NCBI RefSeq assembly: GCF_021223605.1
Contig: NZ_CP075175.1
Span: 434,001 to 498,000 of the forward strand
DNA from: Paenibacillus sp. 481
GTDB lineage: Bacteria; Bacillota; Bacilli; Paenibacillales; Paenibacillaceae
DNA length: 64,000 bases
Reading direction: 5' to 3'
Both the position numbers and the translations under genes were made by a program. Under the pieces are notes generated by a model, which did no database searches, was not told the DNA's origin, and saw nothing but the letters and a program-made list of their open reading frames with translations. Each line of letters starts with the position of its first letter. Position 1 is the first letter of the stretch. Of this stretch, positions 9,218-18,373 are shown one piece after another.

Positions 9218-10504
9218 CTACACGCTCGCCGTAAAGAACGAGCCTGCATTTAAATGCATTTTGGCTTTCGCCACTTCTGCGTCGTTAGCTCCTGCTCCGT
9301 CAATGCCGTCAACACGTTCGTCACGCTGCTTTGACTGTTTGCTAGAAGACTGCTCGCGCTGAGCGTTCGTTTGACGCTGCTCTTGGAACATCGAAGAAGT
9401 AAGTGCAGAAGCAGACTGCTGCGTCACCTCAAGCTTCTCAACTTGAATTCCTTGTGCCGTAAGCGCGCCTCGCAACATCGACATTTGTTGTTCCAAGGCA
9501 TCTTTAGCCATTACATGCTCGGTTACAAACCGTGCAACTAATTGCCCGTTCTGCATCGTCAAGCGAATGTCAACTTGCCCAAGATGTTCAGGGTAAAGCG
9601 AGATTTTAGCTTCAGACACACCGTTAAATTGCTTAAAGCGCAACTGTTTGACCATAAAGCCCATCATATCTTCAGCAAAATGTTGTGCACGCATCACAGG
9701 TGCAGCTTTTTCCGCCTGCATGCCTTCTGCGCGCATAGCCAACTGACCTGCTGTAGTAATATGAGGCAATTCTGGAACATCAACTTCGCTCGCATTCACG
9801 AACAGGCTTCCGTTCTGAGATCCTTCATGATTTACCTGTGTTTGAGACATCGTATTGGCTGTAAAAGCTGTTACACGCTGCTCGCTTGAAGCTAACGCTT
9901 GCTGAAAGGCATTGGCTTTCCCCAACGTAGGTTGCTGCTGCGCTGCTGAATTCCCCGCTTGTGGGCCTGTCAGCAATTGACCGAGCTGTTGAAGCAACCG
10001 CATCCCTTCTTCTGCATCTACAGCTTGCATAGTAGAAGCTGTGCCATTTAACTGTGAAGCCGCTTGCTGTAACAAATCACGAACGACTAACGTAATCGTT
10101 TGCGATTGTTGCGCCAAAGGAGGCAATGTCTCGACTTGAGCTTCGCTGCTTAGCGGCGTTTGCGTCAGCCAAGCTTGCGCTTGAGCAACCCACTGCTGCA
10201 ATTCAGCTAGCAATGCAGGGTTTTGCTCTAATTGAGCATCTGTTAGCTTTAATTGATCAACCAGCGCTTCTACAAGCGTTGCCAATGAATCAACCGTGCT
10301 ATCCTGAATGAGGCCAGTCATACCTTCCGGTAAGCTGTTCAAAGTCATCAACGAGCTCGAAGTTTGGCCGTCAGACGTCCCGCTCATCACTTGATTAAGC
10401 GTTGAACCAAACGCACCACCTTCAGTAGCGCCTCCCTTTGATTGCACACCGCCTGCCAGCGCTGTGCTACTGCTGGAAGTTGTTGCTGATACCGTCATAC
10501 TCAT
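9218..10504 (-). CDS. fliK: FliK, hook-length control protein
   Basis: 428 residues. A long Gln/Ala/Ser-rich ruler region (about 1-300) is followed by the C-terminal FliK domain (KISLYPEHLGQVDIRLTMQN, then LRGALTAQGIQVEKLEV). FliK is exported, measures hook length and triggers the FlhB switch. GTG 10513 is also in frame, but it overlaps the AAGGAGGTG ribosome site; ATG 10504 lies eight bases after GGAGG and is preferred. Confidence 0.93.
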   Translation of the reverse strand: MSMTVSATTSSSSTALAGGVQSKGGATEGGAFGSTLNQVMSGTSDGQTSSSLMTLNSLPEGMTGLIQDSTVDSLATLVEALVDQLKLTDAQLEQNPALLAELQQWVAQAQAWLTQTPLSSEAQVETLPPLAQQSQTITLVVRDLLQQAASQLNGTASTMQAVDAEEGMRLLQQLGQLLTGPQAGNSAAQQQPTLGKANAFQQALASSEQRVTAFTANTMSQTQVNHEGSQNGSLFVNASEVDVPELPHITTAGQLAMRAEGMQAEKAAPVMRAQHFAEDMMGFMVKQLRFKQFNGVSEAKISLYPEHLGQVDIRLTMQNGQLVARFVTEHVMAKDALEQQMSMLRGALTAQGIQVEKLEVTQQSASALTSSMFQEQRQTNAQREQSSSKQSKQRDERVDGIDGAGANDAEVAKAKMHLNAGSFFTASV

Positions 10505-10530
10505 CGTTATCACCTCCTTTCAACTTTACG

Positions 10531-11472
10531 TTATTTGTTAGGCAATAGCTTTGATACCAAGCTCGTCGTCTTCACTTTATCGATCTCTGTCATCGCATTT
10601 AACAATTTGGAACGCGTATCATCATCAACCGCATTTAATACGGCTAACGCTTTTTCAGGGCTAATTTTAGCTGTCTCCAAAATAACGGTTGCACCATTTT
10701 TCGGCGTCATACTCGTAAACGTCTTGCTCAATGATGTTTGATCAAGTCCGTTGTGCGTTTTTTTCGCCGGCTCCTGCTTGTTAAGACGAGCTTGTAGCGC
10801 CTTCACCTGCAAGTTTTCAGAAGGCATAACATCCTTCAACATAATGGATGCATCAGCTGCAACTTTTGGATTCATTTTTTCCAGTACTTTAACTCGGTTC
10901 TCCTGTTTCATCGCATCCAGCACAAGCACGATTTCCTCAGTCGCCAAGTTCTCCAAAATAGGAGCAGCTTTACTTGGCATCATCCTTGCATACATATCTG
11001 CCAAATCTTTAATTTGCTTATCGTACTGCTCTGCATTAGCTGTCTCTTTAGTACGTTTCTGTTTCAATTCACTAACTTGTTTCTTCAAATCAGTCACTTG
11101 AGTTTCTAATTCTTTACGGGCACTAGCCAAATTACGCAAATCAGCATCCTTTGAGGCAAGCAACTCTTTGAGCTCCTCCACCTTTTTAGCATCGCTTTTT
11201 GGCTGCTCAACAGCTGTATCTTTCTTAGGCGAATCTGCACCCTGCTTCTCGTCCTCACCAGCTGCGTCTACCCATTGATTTACGACTGGAATATTTTCCG
11301 CCCAACTAAGCACCGTATTTCTCCAGTTAACATTAAATAATGTTAATAGAACCCCTAGCAAAATAACGGTAAACACAATCGGTGTCGCAAAAAATAAAAT
11401 TCGTTCAACACCCGAATACTTTTCTTCCTTTTGATCTTCCAGTAATGCTTTTTCTTTAGAGACCTTTGCCAC
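10531..11472 (-). CDS. MotE/YlxF-like flagellar chaperone, MgtE N-domain type
   Basis: 313 residues. One membrane helix (about 27-50), a coiled coil (about 90-155), a domain with YARMMPSKAAPILENLATEE resembling the MgtE N-terminal family, and a C-terminal helical repeat of similar type. It occupies the ylxF position between fliJ and fliK. MotE in other bacteria chaperones the stator protein MotC; a matching role here is inferred from the domain only. ATG 11478 directly touches GGAGGG, so GTG 11472 is the more likely start. Confidence 0.85.
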   Translation of the reverse strand: MAKVSKEKALLEDQKEEKYSGVERILFFATPIVFTVILLGVLLTLFNVNWRNTVLSWAENIPVVNQWVDAAGEDEKQGADSPKKDTAVEQPKSDAKKVEELKELLASKDADLRNLASARKELETQVTDLKKQVSELKQKRTKETANAEQYDKQIKDLADMYARMMPSKAAPILENLATEEIVLVLDAMKQENRVKVLEKMNPKVAADASIMLKDVMPSENLQVKALQARLNKQEPAKKTHNGLDQTSLSKTFTSMTPKNGATVILETAKISPEKALAVLNAVDDDTRSKLLNAMTEIDKVKTTSLVSKLLPNK

Positions 11473-11523
11473 TGCCATCCCTCCTGGTTAAGCGGCGGGT
11501 ACTAGCCTGCCTTCAACGTTTCT

Positions 11524-11970
11524 TTATCTTGCAGCCGTAAAATAGCGGACCGTGGCAATCTCGTCCATTTCATTTTGTTCGACAAGTGCCATCTGTTTTT
11601 TAAACTGTTCCTCCGCTTTCTCCCGTGCCTTTGTCCATACTTTCTCATCACACATACGTGCAGCGAGATCATCCTGTTTAGAACGCACTTGACGTTCCGC
11701 TGACTGCACACGTTGACGAGCCGAATCCTTTTTCATTTCCAAGTGAAATATGTACTGCTGCCATTGTTGTAACTGAAAAGCTGGCGAACATTCATCTGCA
11801 CATTGTTGCAGTCCTCGGTGTGCCGTATCCAGTTCAGTCAATAAGCAGGACAATGATTGTTCCTCTGCTTGAAGCTGCCCAACCGCCTGCGACAACACCC
11901 ATTCTGCTTGCTTTTTTTCATTTGTCTTTAGGTCAAGCACCTTTTGAAAGGAATAATGAAATGCGCGCAA
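11524..11970 (-). CDS. fliJ: FliJ, flagellar export chaperone escort
   Basis: 148 residues, nearly entirely coiled coil, starting FHYSFQKVLDLKTNEKKQAE, the FliJ family pattern. FliJ sits in the FliI ATPase hexamer and links it to FlhA. It is 7 bases downstream of fliI. The start is TTG with GGGAG ten bases upstream; no ATG fits better. Confidence 0.92.
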   Translation of the reverse strand: MRAFHYSFQKVLDLKTNEKKQAEWVLSQAVGQLQAEEQSLSCLLTELDTAHRGLQQCADECSPAFQLQQWQQYIFHLEMKKDSARQRVQSAERQVRSKQDDLAARMCDEKVWTKAREKAEEQFKKQMALVEQNEMDEIATVRYFTAAR

Positions 11971-11977
11971 CGTCTAC

Positions 11978-13300
11978 TCAGCTCCCTGGAAATTGCATTT
12001 TTAAGCGCTCGATTGTCTCCTCAAAAGGAGCCTCATCATCAACACGCTGTTTCGTAAAAGCTTGTATTTCTTCTATGTATTGCAGCGCTTCGTCGATCAC
12101 TGGATTGCTTCCACGTTGGTAAGCGCCGATATTAATTAAGTCTTCAGACTCTTTGTAAACGGCCAACAAACGTTTAAGCTGTTCAGCTGCGAGCTGGTGA
12201 TCTTTCGGAACGATATCTTTCATAACACGACTAATACTTGCTAACACATCAATAGCTGGAAAATGACCCTTATTTGCAATGTTACGATTTAAGACAATAT
12301 GTCCGTCCAAAATCCCACGTACAGCATCCGCAATCGGTTCATTCATATCATCGCCGTCAACAAGCACCGTGTAAAAAGCAGTTATGGTACCGTTAGCCCC
12401 AGTGCCTGAGCGTTCTAGCAACTTCGGCAAACTTGCAAACACCGAAGGCGTATACCCACGCGTTGCTGGCGGCTCACCAATCGCAAGTCCTACTTCCCGC
12501 ATCGCCATTGCATAACGCGTTACAGAATCCATCATGAGCATGACGTTCATGCCGCGATCACGAAAATATTCAGCAATTGTCGTTGCAATAACGGCGCCTT
12601 TAATGCGGACGAGTGCCGGTTGATCCGATGTAGCTACAATAACGACAGAACGCTTTAACCCCTCGGGACCGAGATCACGCTCGATAAACTCCAACACCTC
12701 ACGTCCCCGTTCACCGATAAGGGCAATCACGTTTACGTCCGCTGCCGTGTTGCGGGCAATCATGCCCAGCAGCGTACTTTTACCAACACCTGAACCGGCG
12801 AATATACCGACCCGTTGGCCGCCGCCTATCGTAAGCAATCCGTCAATCGCTCGTACACCTACACCCATCGGCTCTTTTACTCGTGGCCGCGTAAGCGGGT
12901 TAGCAGGTGTGTTGGAAGTTGAATACTTTGCCATCCTCGTCGGTAAAAATGATCCGTCGAGCGGACGACCTAAGCCATCAAGCACCTTTCCGAGCAGCTC
13001 AGATCCTACTTGCACCGTAAGAGGCTTCCCTGTACCAACAACGTCACAGCCTGGGCCAATCGACTGCAAATCACCAAGTGGCATTAGTAGTACTTTGTTT
13101 TCACGAAAACCGACTACTTCCGCCAGCAAAGGCTCATTCCCTTTTGACGGATAAATGTAACAAACGTCCCCGATGCTAGCATCCGGACCTTCTGACTCAA
13201 CGGTGAGTCCGATAACTTGAGTTACCTTTCCGTTTATGCGAACGGGATCAACTTGTCGTAAATAGTCCACATACTTTTCGGCGTTCCACTTAACCTTCAT
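11978..13300 (-). CDS. fliI: FliI, flagellar export ATPase
   Basis: 440 residues from the chosen start. The Walker A motif AGSGVGKST lies near residues 168-176, Walker B (VMLMMDSVTRYAMA) further on, and the F1-beta-like body is complete. FliI unfolds and delivers substrates to the export gate. The long frame begins at 13384 but would run deep into fliH; ATG 13300, with GGGGAG upstream and MKVKWNAEKY as N-terminus, fits the family. It overlaps the fliH end by 11 bases. Confidence 0.97.
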   Translation of the reverse strand: MKVKWNAEKYVDYLRQVDPVRINGKVTQVIGLTVESEGPDASIGDVCYIYPSKGNEPLLAEVVGFRENKVLLMPLGDLQSIGPGCDVVGTGKPLTVQVGSELLGKVLDGLGRPLDGSFLPTRMAKYSTSNTPANPLTRPRVKEPMGVGVRAIDGLLTIGGGQRVGIFAGSGVGKSTLLGMIARNTAADVNVIALIGERGREVLEFIERDLGPEGLKRSVVIVATSDQPALVRIKGAVIATTIAEYFRDRGMNVMLMMDSVTRYAMAMREVGLAIGEPPATRGYTPSVFASLPKLLERSGTGANGTITAFYTVLVDGDDMNEPIADAVRGILDGHIVLNRNIANKGHFPAIDVLASISRVMKDIVPKDHQLAAEQLKRLLAVYKESEDLINIGAYQRGSNPVIDEALQYIEEIQAFTKQRVDDEAPFEETIERLKMQFPGS

Positions 13301-14141
13301 GAACGTCTTTCTCCCCGTGGTGCAGCGCAACTTGTAGGAGCGCCTTTTTAATCTCTGACAATTGCGTATCGATGCGTGCATCAATACTGCCTAGAGCAGA
13401 ACGAACGACACAACCATGATCATTGACGCTTGCATCAGGAATGATTTGCAATTCAGCCTGTGAATCTATCGCAACACTTAGTTCTTCGCGCGCCGCATGA
13501 ATAAAACTAAATTGTTTCGGCGACACGCACAACGTTATCGTGCCACTTTCGCGCTTACGTGCCAGTGCTTTACGAACCATATCAAGAACGGCTTCCTCAT
13601 TTGTCGCGAGATGCTTGTCTATAATGCGCTCTGCAATCGCACAGCTAACAGTGACGACAAAAGGCTCCGCTTCTTGAATGAGTTGGTCTTTTGCCAGATA
13701 CGCTTGCTGTAAAACAGTTTGCGCTTCTGCCATTTTCAACTCGTATGCTTCACGAATCGTTTCCTCCGCTTGCAGCGTACCGTCTGCATAGCCTTGTTCA
13801 TAACCTTCACGCTTCAATTGCTCAACGAGCGCTTCATCTTGCTCACGTTGTTCACGCCACCAAGCTTCGATCTGCTCTCTCGCTTCTGTCAGTATGTACT
13901 CCGCCTCTTCCGAAGCGGAGCTCACATGCTGTTCGGCAAACGCTTGCGCGTCATCCAAAATGGATTGTCGCAGGTCAGCCAATTCACGGTCTTGCGATAA
14001 CACTTTTTGCTTCGTCAGCGGCTCGCTCTGCTGCTCTTCAAGCGCCAACTGTTCCTGATGCTTGCGCACGGCTTCAAGCAACCGCATTTGCTCTACAGGG
14101 ATGTATTGAGATGATTTAATCAAATTAGACAATGATATCAT
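13290..14141 (-). CDS. fliH: FliH, regulator of export ATPase
   Basis: 283 residues. The N-terminus ISLSNLIKSSQYIPVE is followed by a long Glu/Gln-rich coiled coil (about 25-145) and a C-terminal FliH/V-ATPase-E-like domain (ERIIDKHLATNEEAVLDMVR). FliH binds FliI as a dimer and tethers it to the C-ring. It overlaps fliG by 17 bases. The start is not settled: ATG 14141 directly follows GGAGGAG, TTG 14132 has better spacing, and GTG 14171 lies further inside fliG. Confidence 0.92.
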   Translation of the reverse strand: MISLSNLIKSSQYIPVEQMRLLEAVRKHQEQLALEEQQSEPLTKQKVLSQDRELADLRQSILDDAQAFAEQHVSSASEEAEYILTEAREQIEAWWREQREQDEALVEQLKREGYEQGYADGTLQAEETIREAYELKMAEAQTVLQQAYLAKDQLIQEAEPFVVTVSCAIAERIIDKHLATNEEAVLDMVRKALARKRESGTITLCVSPKQFSFIHAAREELSVAIDSQAELQIIPDASVNDHGCVVRSALGSIDARIDTQLSEIKKALLQVALHHGEKDVHEG

Positions 14142-15138
14142 CTCCTCCGCCACGAGCAATAATGATCTCACCCGCTTCTTCTAAGCGACGAATCGTAGAC
14201 ACGATGCGAGTTTGCGCTTCTTCAACGTCACGCAACCGCACAGGCCCCATATATTCCATTTCCTCTTTGAACGTATCTGCCATTCGTTTCGACATATTGC
14301 GGAATATCGCTTCGCGTACTTCTTCGCTTGCCACTTTAAGCGCAAGCTGCAAATCGTTGTTTTCGATATCGCGAACAATCCGCTGAATCGAACGATTGTC
14401 GATATTGACGATGTCCTCGAATACGAACATCCGCTTTTTAATTTCTTCTGCTAATTCTGGGTCTTGAATTTCAAGCGAATCCAAAATTGTACGCTCTGTT
14501 CCCCTGTCAACACCATTCAAGATGTTAACAATCGATTCAATACCACCCGCACTTGTATAATCCTGCGTAACTGTAGCTGAAAGTTTTTGTTCCAGTACAC
14601 GCTCGACTTGGTTGATCACTTCCGGTGACGTGCTGTCCATCAATGCCACACGACGTGCCACCTCAGCCTGTTTTTCCGGAGGCAACGATGACAAAATGAT
14701 CGATGACTGCTCCGTTTGCAAGTACGATAGCACGAGTGCAATCGTTTGCGGATTTTCGTTCTGTATAAAGTTTAAAATTTGAGCTGCATCAGCTTTGCGA
14801 GCAAAATCAAACGGTCGCACTTGAAGCGTTGCTGTCAAACGATTAATAATATCAATCGCTTTTTGCGAGCCGAGTGCTTTCTCCAATATTTCTTTCGCAT
14901 AAGCGATACCGCCCTGTGATATGTACTCTTGAGCCATACATATTTGGTGAAACTCGCCCATGACCGCTTCTTTATCAGGTACATCTACCTTACGAACATT
15001 TGCGATTTCTAGCGTTAATTGTTCGATTTCTTCATCACGCAAATGTTTGAAGATTTGCGCCGATACTTCCGGCCCGAGCGTAATAAGCAGAATTGCCGCT
15101 TTCTGTCTTCCTGTTAATCCGAATGCGCTTTTTGTCAT
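14125..15138 (-). CDS. fliG: FliG, flagellar motor switch protein
   Basis: 337 residues with complete N, middle and C domains; typical stretches are LTGRQKAAILLITLGPEVSA at the N-terminus and MFVFEDIVNIDNRSIQRIVR in the torque domain. FliG binds FliF and contacts the stator. GTG 15147 lies inside the GAGGTG ribosome site, so ATG 15138 is used. The 3' end overlaps fliH. Confidence 0.97.
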   Translation of the reverse strand: MTKSAFGLTGRQKAAILLITLGPEVSAQIFKHLRDEEIEQLTLEIANVRKVDVPDKEAVMGEFHQICMAQEYISQGGIAYAKEILEKALGSQKAIDIINRLTATLQVRPFDFARKADAAQILNFIQNENPQTIALVLSYLQTEQSSIILSSLPPEKQAEVARRVALMDSTSPEVINQVERVLEQKLSATVTQDYTSAGGIESIVNILNGVDRGTERTILDSLEIQDPELAEEIKKRMFVFEDIVNIDNRSIQRIVRDIENNDLQLALKVASEEVREAIFRNMSKRMADTFKEEMEYMGPVRLRDVEEAQTRIVSTIRRLEEAGEIIIARGGGDDIIV

Positions 15139-15143
15139 TACGC

Positions 15144-16730
15144 TCACCTCGATTCATCCACAAGCCAGGTACGAAGCAGCTTGACGAATTCATCTGGCTT
15201 TTTCTGAGCCAACATTTCAAGCTGTTTGCGAACTTGGTTCTCGTTCGTTAAGTTTTCCAAATCTATAGAAGGAAGCTCCATACTTGACGAATACGAATAG
15301 TCGTACTCGTTGTCGTACATCTCCTCTTGACGCTTGCGACGACGCATAACAACAAACATAATACCACCGGCAATCGCAAGTAGTGCCAAAGCCCCACCAG
15401 CATACCATACCCACGTAGGAATTCCGCCTTCTTGACTTGCAGATCCGTCTTTAGACCCATTTTGTGCAAGAACCGAAACTTTTTGTGTCAATTGTTCGTC
15501 TGTATATGTAGTTCCAGAATCACGTAACTGCGCAGATACGATAGAGCGCAGCACATTTTCGATTTTTTGCACGTTGTTCGGGTCCATACCCGTTGTGTCA
15601 ACTGCTGCATGAATGGTTAAATCCTTTACAGCATATGGACTTGCTTCAATTAAATTTTTAAAGCGATTAACTTCATAATTTACTGTGCGCTGCGTTTTCT
15701 CGGAGTTCGAGTCACCATTACCAGAGTCAGCAGGATAGTTCGTTACTTCGCCAGTCCCAACACCCGCGACACCGCTCTCTGATGCACTTGTTCCGTTGAA
15801 AGACTCTTGTAGCTCCTGCACACTAATTTCGATGCCTTTCATGTCTTCCGTATTAACAGGCGTCACAAGATTCTCTTCTTTTTGAACTTTATCAAAGTTC
15901 AATTTCGCTGATACGAGTACGTTAACTTGTTCTGGGCCCATAAAGTTAGCCAAGAATTGCTGAACGTTCAAGCGAATGTCATTCTCGTATTTGCGTTGTA
16001 TTTTCAATTGCTCGTTTACTTGACCAGATACTGTAGTTGCTCCAGTTCCTGACGTACCAGATGCAAACAGTGGGCCCTCATCACTCGATATCGTAATGTT
16101 GTCTATTGCCAAGTTAGGCACAGCTGTCTTAATCAGGTTGTAATACCCGTCTACAGCGGACTGATCCGGACGATAGCCCGGTTTAAATCTCATGACGATG
16201 GATGCAGATGCTTGCTCTTCATCTGGTGTTGCAAATACCGTTTCTTGCGGAAGATTAATAATGACTTTTGCATCCTGCACACCTTGCATTTGGCTCAGTA
16301 GGCGTTCAATTTCGCCGTTCAGCGCATTGTTGTACCGGACATCAAACACATTATCTGTCATACCACCCATTAATCCATCTGCAGTAAATTGTTCAAAGCC
16401 GATGGAACCACTTTTAACGATTCCTTGAGCACCGACATCTACTTTAACTTGTGCTGCTGCCGTAACAGGAACCGAAATGGCTGTACCGTTCGCACTTAAC
16501 TGGAACGGGATATTGCTTGCGGTTAAGTATTCAATGATTCCAGCTGCATCATTTGCGTTTAAGTCTTTAAACGCCAGTTCATAATCTGTCTTGGATAGCT
16601 GATATGTAAGGACTGTAATTGCTAACAGCATGATGCCTACCGTTGAGGCAAGCAGTATTTTCTGCTTTTTACTGAATTGATTCCAGTATTGAGAAGCTTT
16701 TTCCCGATACTGGTTCATTTTCTCGTTCAC
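15144..16730 (-). CDS. fliF: FliF, flagellar MS-ring protein
   Basis: 528 residues. Membrane segments lie near residues 24-46 and 437-461; between them are the ring-building motifs and the YscJ/FliF region (NLPQETVFATPDEEQASASI). The C-terminal cytoplasmic tail (LPSIDLENLTNENQ) is the FliG-binding part. FliF forms the membrane base on which rotor and export gate assemble. GTG 16730 has GGGG nine bases upstream; ATG 16718 is an alternative without a clear ribosome site. Confidence 0.96.
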   Translation of the reverse strand: MNEKMNQYREKASQYWNQFSKKQKILLASTVGIMLLAITVLTYQLSKTDYELAFKDLNANDAAGIIEYLTASNIPFQLSANGTAISVPVTAAAQVKVDVGAQGIVKSGSIGFEQFTADGLMGGMTDNVFDVRYNNALNGEIERLLSQMQGVQDAKVIINLPQETVFATPDEEQASASIVMRFKPGYRPDQSAVDGYYNLIKTAVPNLAIDNITISSDEGPLFASGTSGTGATTVSGQVNEQLKIQRKYENDIRLNVQQFLANFMGPEQVNVLVSAKLNFDKVQKEENLVTPVNTEDMKGIEISVQELQESFNGTSASESGVAGVGTGEVTNYPADSGNGDSNSEKTQRTVNYEVNRFKNLIEASPYAVKDLTIHAAVDTTGMDPNNVQKIENVLRSIVSAQLRDSGTTYTDEQLTQKVSVLAQNGSKDGSASQEGGIPTWVWYAGGALALLAIAGGIMFVVMRRRKRQEEMYDNEYDYSYSSSMELPSIDLENLTNENQVRKQLEMLAQKKPDEFVKLLRTWLVDESR

Positions 16731-16770
16731 TTCACGTCACCCCACCGGAACTATGTAAGACTAGACGCCA

Positions 16771-17079
16771 CTAGACTTGCATGCGCATAATCTCTTGATA
16801 CGCTTCAACCATTTTGTTGCGCACTTGTGTCGTCAGCTGCAAGCCGAGAATCGAGCGCTCCGAAGCAACCATGACTTGATCAACACTTGCTTCACCGACA
16901 ATAAATTTATCGTTTAGCGTATGAACTTGACGCTCCTGTGCATCAACTTGTTGAAGTGCATCCGCCAAAAATTGGCTGAAAGAATTCGTAATTTCCGCTG
17001 GCGTATCACCTTTTTGAACCGGAGTTATCGATTTTAAAGGTGTGACATTATTAAGCGGTAACATCGTATTTTGAATCAC
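16771..17079 (-). CDS. fliE: FliE, MS-ring/rod adaptor
   Basis: 102 residues. The body FSQFLADALQQVDAQERQVH and the C-terminal LGLQLTTQVRNKMVEAYQEI are FliE signatures. FliE joins the MS ring to the proximal rod and is an early export substrate. ATG 17094 begins a 107-residue form with no ribosome site; GTG 17079 follows GGGGG by eight bases and gives the usual short N-terminus, so it is preferred with moderate confidence. Confidence 0.92.
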   Translation of the reverse strand: MIQNTMLPLNNVTPLKSITPVQKGDTPAEITNSFSQFLADALQQVDAQERQVHTLNDKFIVGEASVDQVMVASERSILGLQLTTQVRNKMVEAYQEIMRMQV

Positions 17080-17172
17080 TTCATTAGCCCCCATTCTACA
17101 TCTTAGTTAGCCCGCAATTATACGGGAGTCATGATATCTCATGATATAAGTAAGCTGTAATCCAATATCGGA

Positions 17173-17625
17173 TTATCCCCTACCGATTTCTAGTGCCTTC
17201 ATGATCATCGACTTGGATGCGTTCAACGCCGTTACATTGGCTTCATATGAACGTGTTGCTGAAATCATATCAACCATCTCTTTTGCCATATCTACGTTTG
17301 GCATATGTACGTAGCCGTTCTGGTCTGCATCTGGATGAGTCGGGTTAAATACAAGCTTGAATGGTGCTTCATCACTTTTAATTTGAGTCACCTTAACACC
17401 GCGCGGAGTCGATTCACCTTGCATAGCCGCTTGCAACGTTTGTTGAAAGGATGGCTGTGTCGGTGACATAACAACCGTTTTGCGTTGATATGGTACAAAT
17501 TGACCATTTACAAATCCCGCACGCGTTGTTTCGGCATTCGCAATGTTTGATGAGATTACATCCATACGTAAACGCTGAGCTGTCAGGCCTGATGCGCTAA
17601 TTTGAAAGCTGTTACTAATTTTCAT
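17173..17625 (-). CDS. flgC: FlgC, proximal rod protein
   Basis: 150 residues. The N-terminal FQISASGLTAQRLRMDVISS with NIANAETT, and the C-terminal VDMISATRSYEANVTALNAS, are FlgC signatures. It forms part of the proximal rod with FlgB and FliE. AGGAGG lies about twelve bases before ATG. It is 10 bases downstream of flgB. Confidence 0.96.
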   Translation of the reverse strand: MKISNSFQISASGLTAQRLRMDVISSNIANAETTRAGFVNGQFVPYQRKTVVMSPTQPSFQQTLQAAMQGESTPRGVKVTQIKSDEAPFKLVFNPTHPDADQNGYVHMPNVDMAKEMVDMISATRSYEANVTALNASKSMIMKALEIGRG

Positions 17626-17635
17626 AAGTTACATC

Positions 17636-18040
17636 CTACCTCCTGACGTCCATAGATGTTTTCATCATATTGATATGATGATTTACTTGTTGAACAAAGG
17701 TGTAATAACGTAGTTGATTTTCGGCTTGCATGGACATTTCTCGGTCCATATCGACATTGTTCTTGTTATTGTTCATTGCTTCCGTCTCATCACGTACAAT
17801 TCGCGAACTAGGAGTCATCGGATTAGCTCCGATATAAAAATGGCGTTCGTCTGTCCTTGTTCCCTGTAATGTCCCTCCGGTCATTTGCTGCCGCAGTATA
17901 TGTTCAAACTCCACATCTGAGCGTTTAAAGTAAGGTGTATCCACATTCGCGATATTGTTCGCAATCGTATTTTGTCTCGCTACGGATGCTTGAACCGCAC
18001 CTTCTAAACGATTAAAATGCACGCCACTCAACAAATTCAC
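17636..18040 (-). CDS. flgB: FlgB, proximal rod protein; first gene of the flagellar operon
   Basis: 134 residues starting at GTG with GAGGG six bases upstream. QNTIANNIANVDTPYFKRSD is the FlgB signature near the N-terminus. It is the promoter-proximal gene of the flagellar cluster; the 333-base gap before hslU must hold the promoter. In B. subtilis codY precedes flgB, but here no codY is present. Confidence 0.96.
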   Translation of the reverse strand: MNLLSGVHFNRLEGAVQASVARQNTIANNIANVDTPYFKRSDVEFEHILRQQMTGGTLQGTRTDERHFYIGANPMTPSSRIVRDETEAMNNNKNNVDMDREMSMQAENQLRYYTFVQQVNHHINMMKTSMDVRR

Positions 18041-18074
18041 ATGAATCCCTCGCTTTCTAGTTAACTATAACGTT

Positions 18075-18101
18075 GTGTTGCAAATCTTTTCCGAGCAACA
18101 C
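18075..18101 (-). promoter_or_regulatory. Hairpin in flgB leader
   Basis: Arms GTGTTGC (18075-18081) and GCAACAC (18095-18101) are perfect complements around a 13-base loop, 35 to 61 bases upstream of the flgB start. Function is unknown; it could shape the flagellar operon leader RNA. Confidence 0.35.
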
Positions 18102-18160
18102 TTTTCACTTACATTCCACGAAACAGATGCATTTTCCTTCTTCGTTCGACATATCTCACT

Positions 18161-18185
18161 TGGTCGACCACTAATGTTCAACATT
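18161..18185. promoter_or_regulatory. Two adjacent palindromes upstream of flgB, possible operator
   Basis: TGGTCGACCA (18161-18170) is a perfect 10-base palindrome and AATGTTCAACATT (18173-18185) is a perfect 6-1-6 inverted repeat, two bases apart. They lie about 120-145 bases before the flagellar operon and resemble a regulator binding site. No family could be assigned. Confidence 0.35.
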
Positions 18186-18251
18186 ATTTTTAAAAAGATT
18201 CATGTATGCGACAAAAGAAGAGAAATGACGGCATATTTATCATCTTAAACT

Positions 18252-18267
18252 TTGTGTTATAACACAA
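18252..18267. promoter_or_regulatory. 16-base perfect palindrome upstream of flgB
   Basis: TTGTGTTATAACACAA reads the same on both strands. It lies just outside the hslU terminator and some 210 bases upstream of flgB. There is no T-run, so it is not a terminator; a dimeric regulator site is possible. Confidence 0.35.
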
Positions 18268-18270
18268 TAT

Positions 18271-18311
18271 GAAAAAAGCCCTATCTTTCAATTGAAAGAT
18301 AGGGCAAAAAA
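18271..18311 (-). terminator. Terminator of the hslVU transcript
   Basis: A perfect 28-base palindrome with 14-base arms, GCCCTATCTTTCAA and its complement, at 18278-18305. It is followed on the minus strand by six T residues. A-runs on both sides could make it work in both directions. Confidence 0.85.
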
Positions 18312-18373
18312 TGAAATTAAATGGATAAACCACTAAATTTATAGTCAAAAAAGTAGTACTATTTACAAGCTAT

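Larger units (their letters stand above)
18041..18373 (-). other. Intergenic control region between hslU and flgB
   Basis: 333 bases without a gene. From high to low coordinate it holds the hslU terminator, a perfect 16-base palindrome, two adjacent shorter palindromes and a hairpin in the presumed flgB leader. No strong sigma-A or sigma-D promoter could be fixed; the best guess is TTGTCG, 17 bases, AAAAAT on the minus strand near 18190-18220, which is poor. No codY-like frame is present. Confidence 0.6.
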
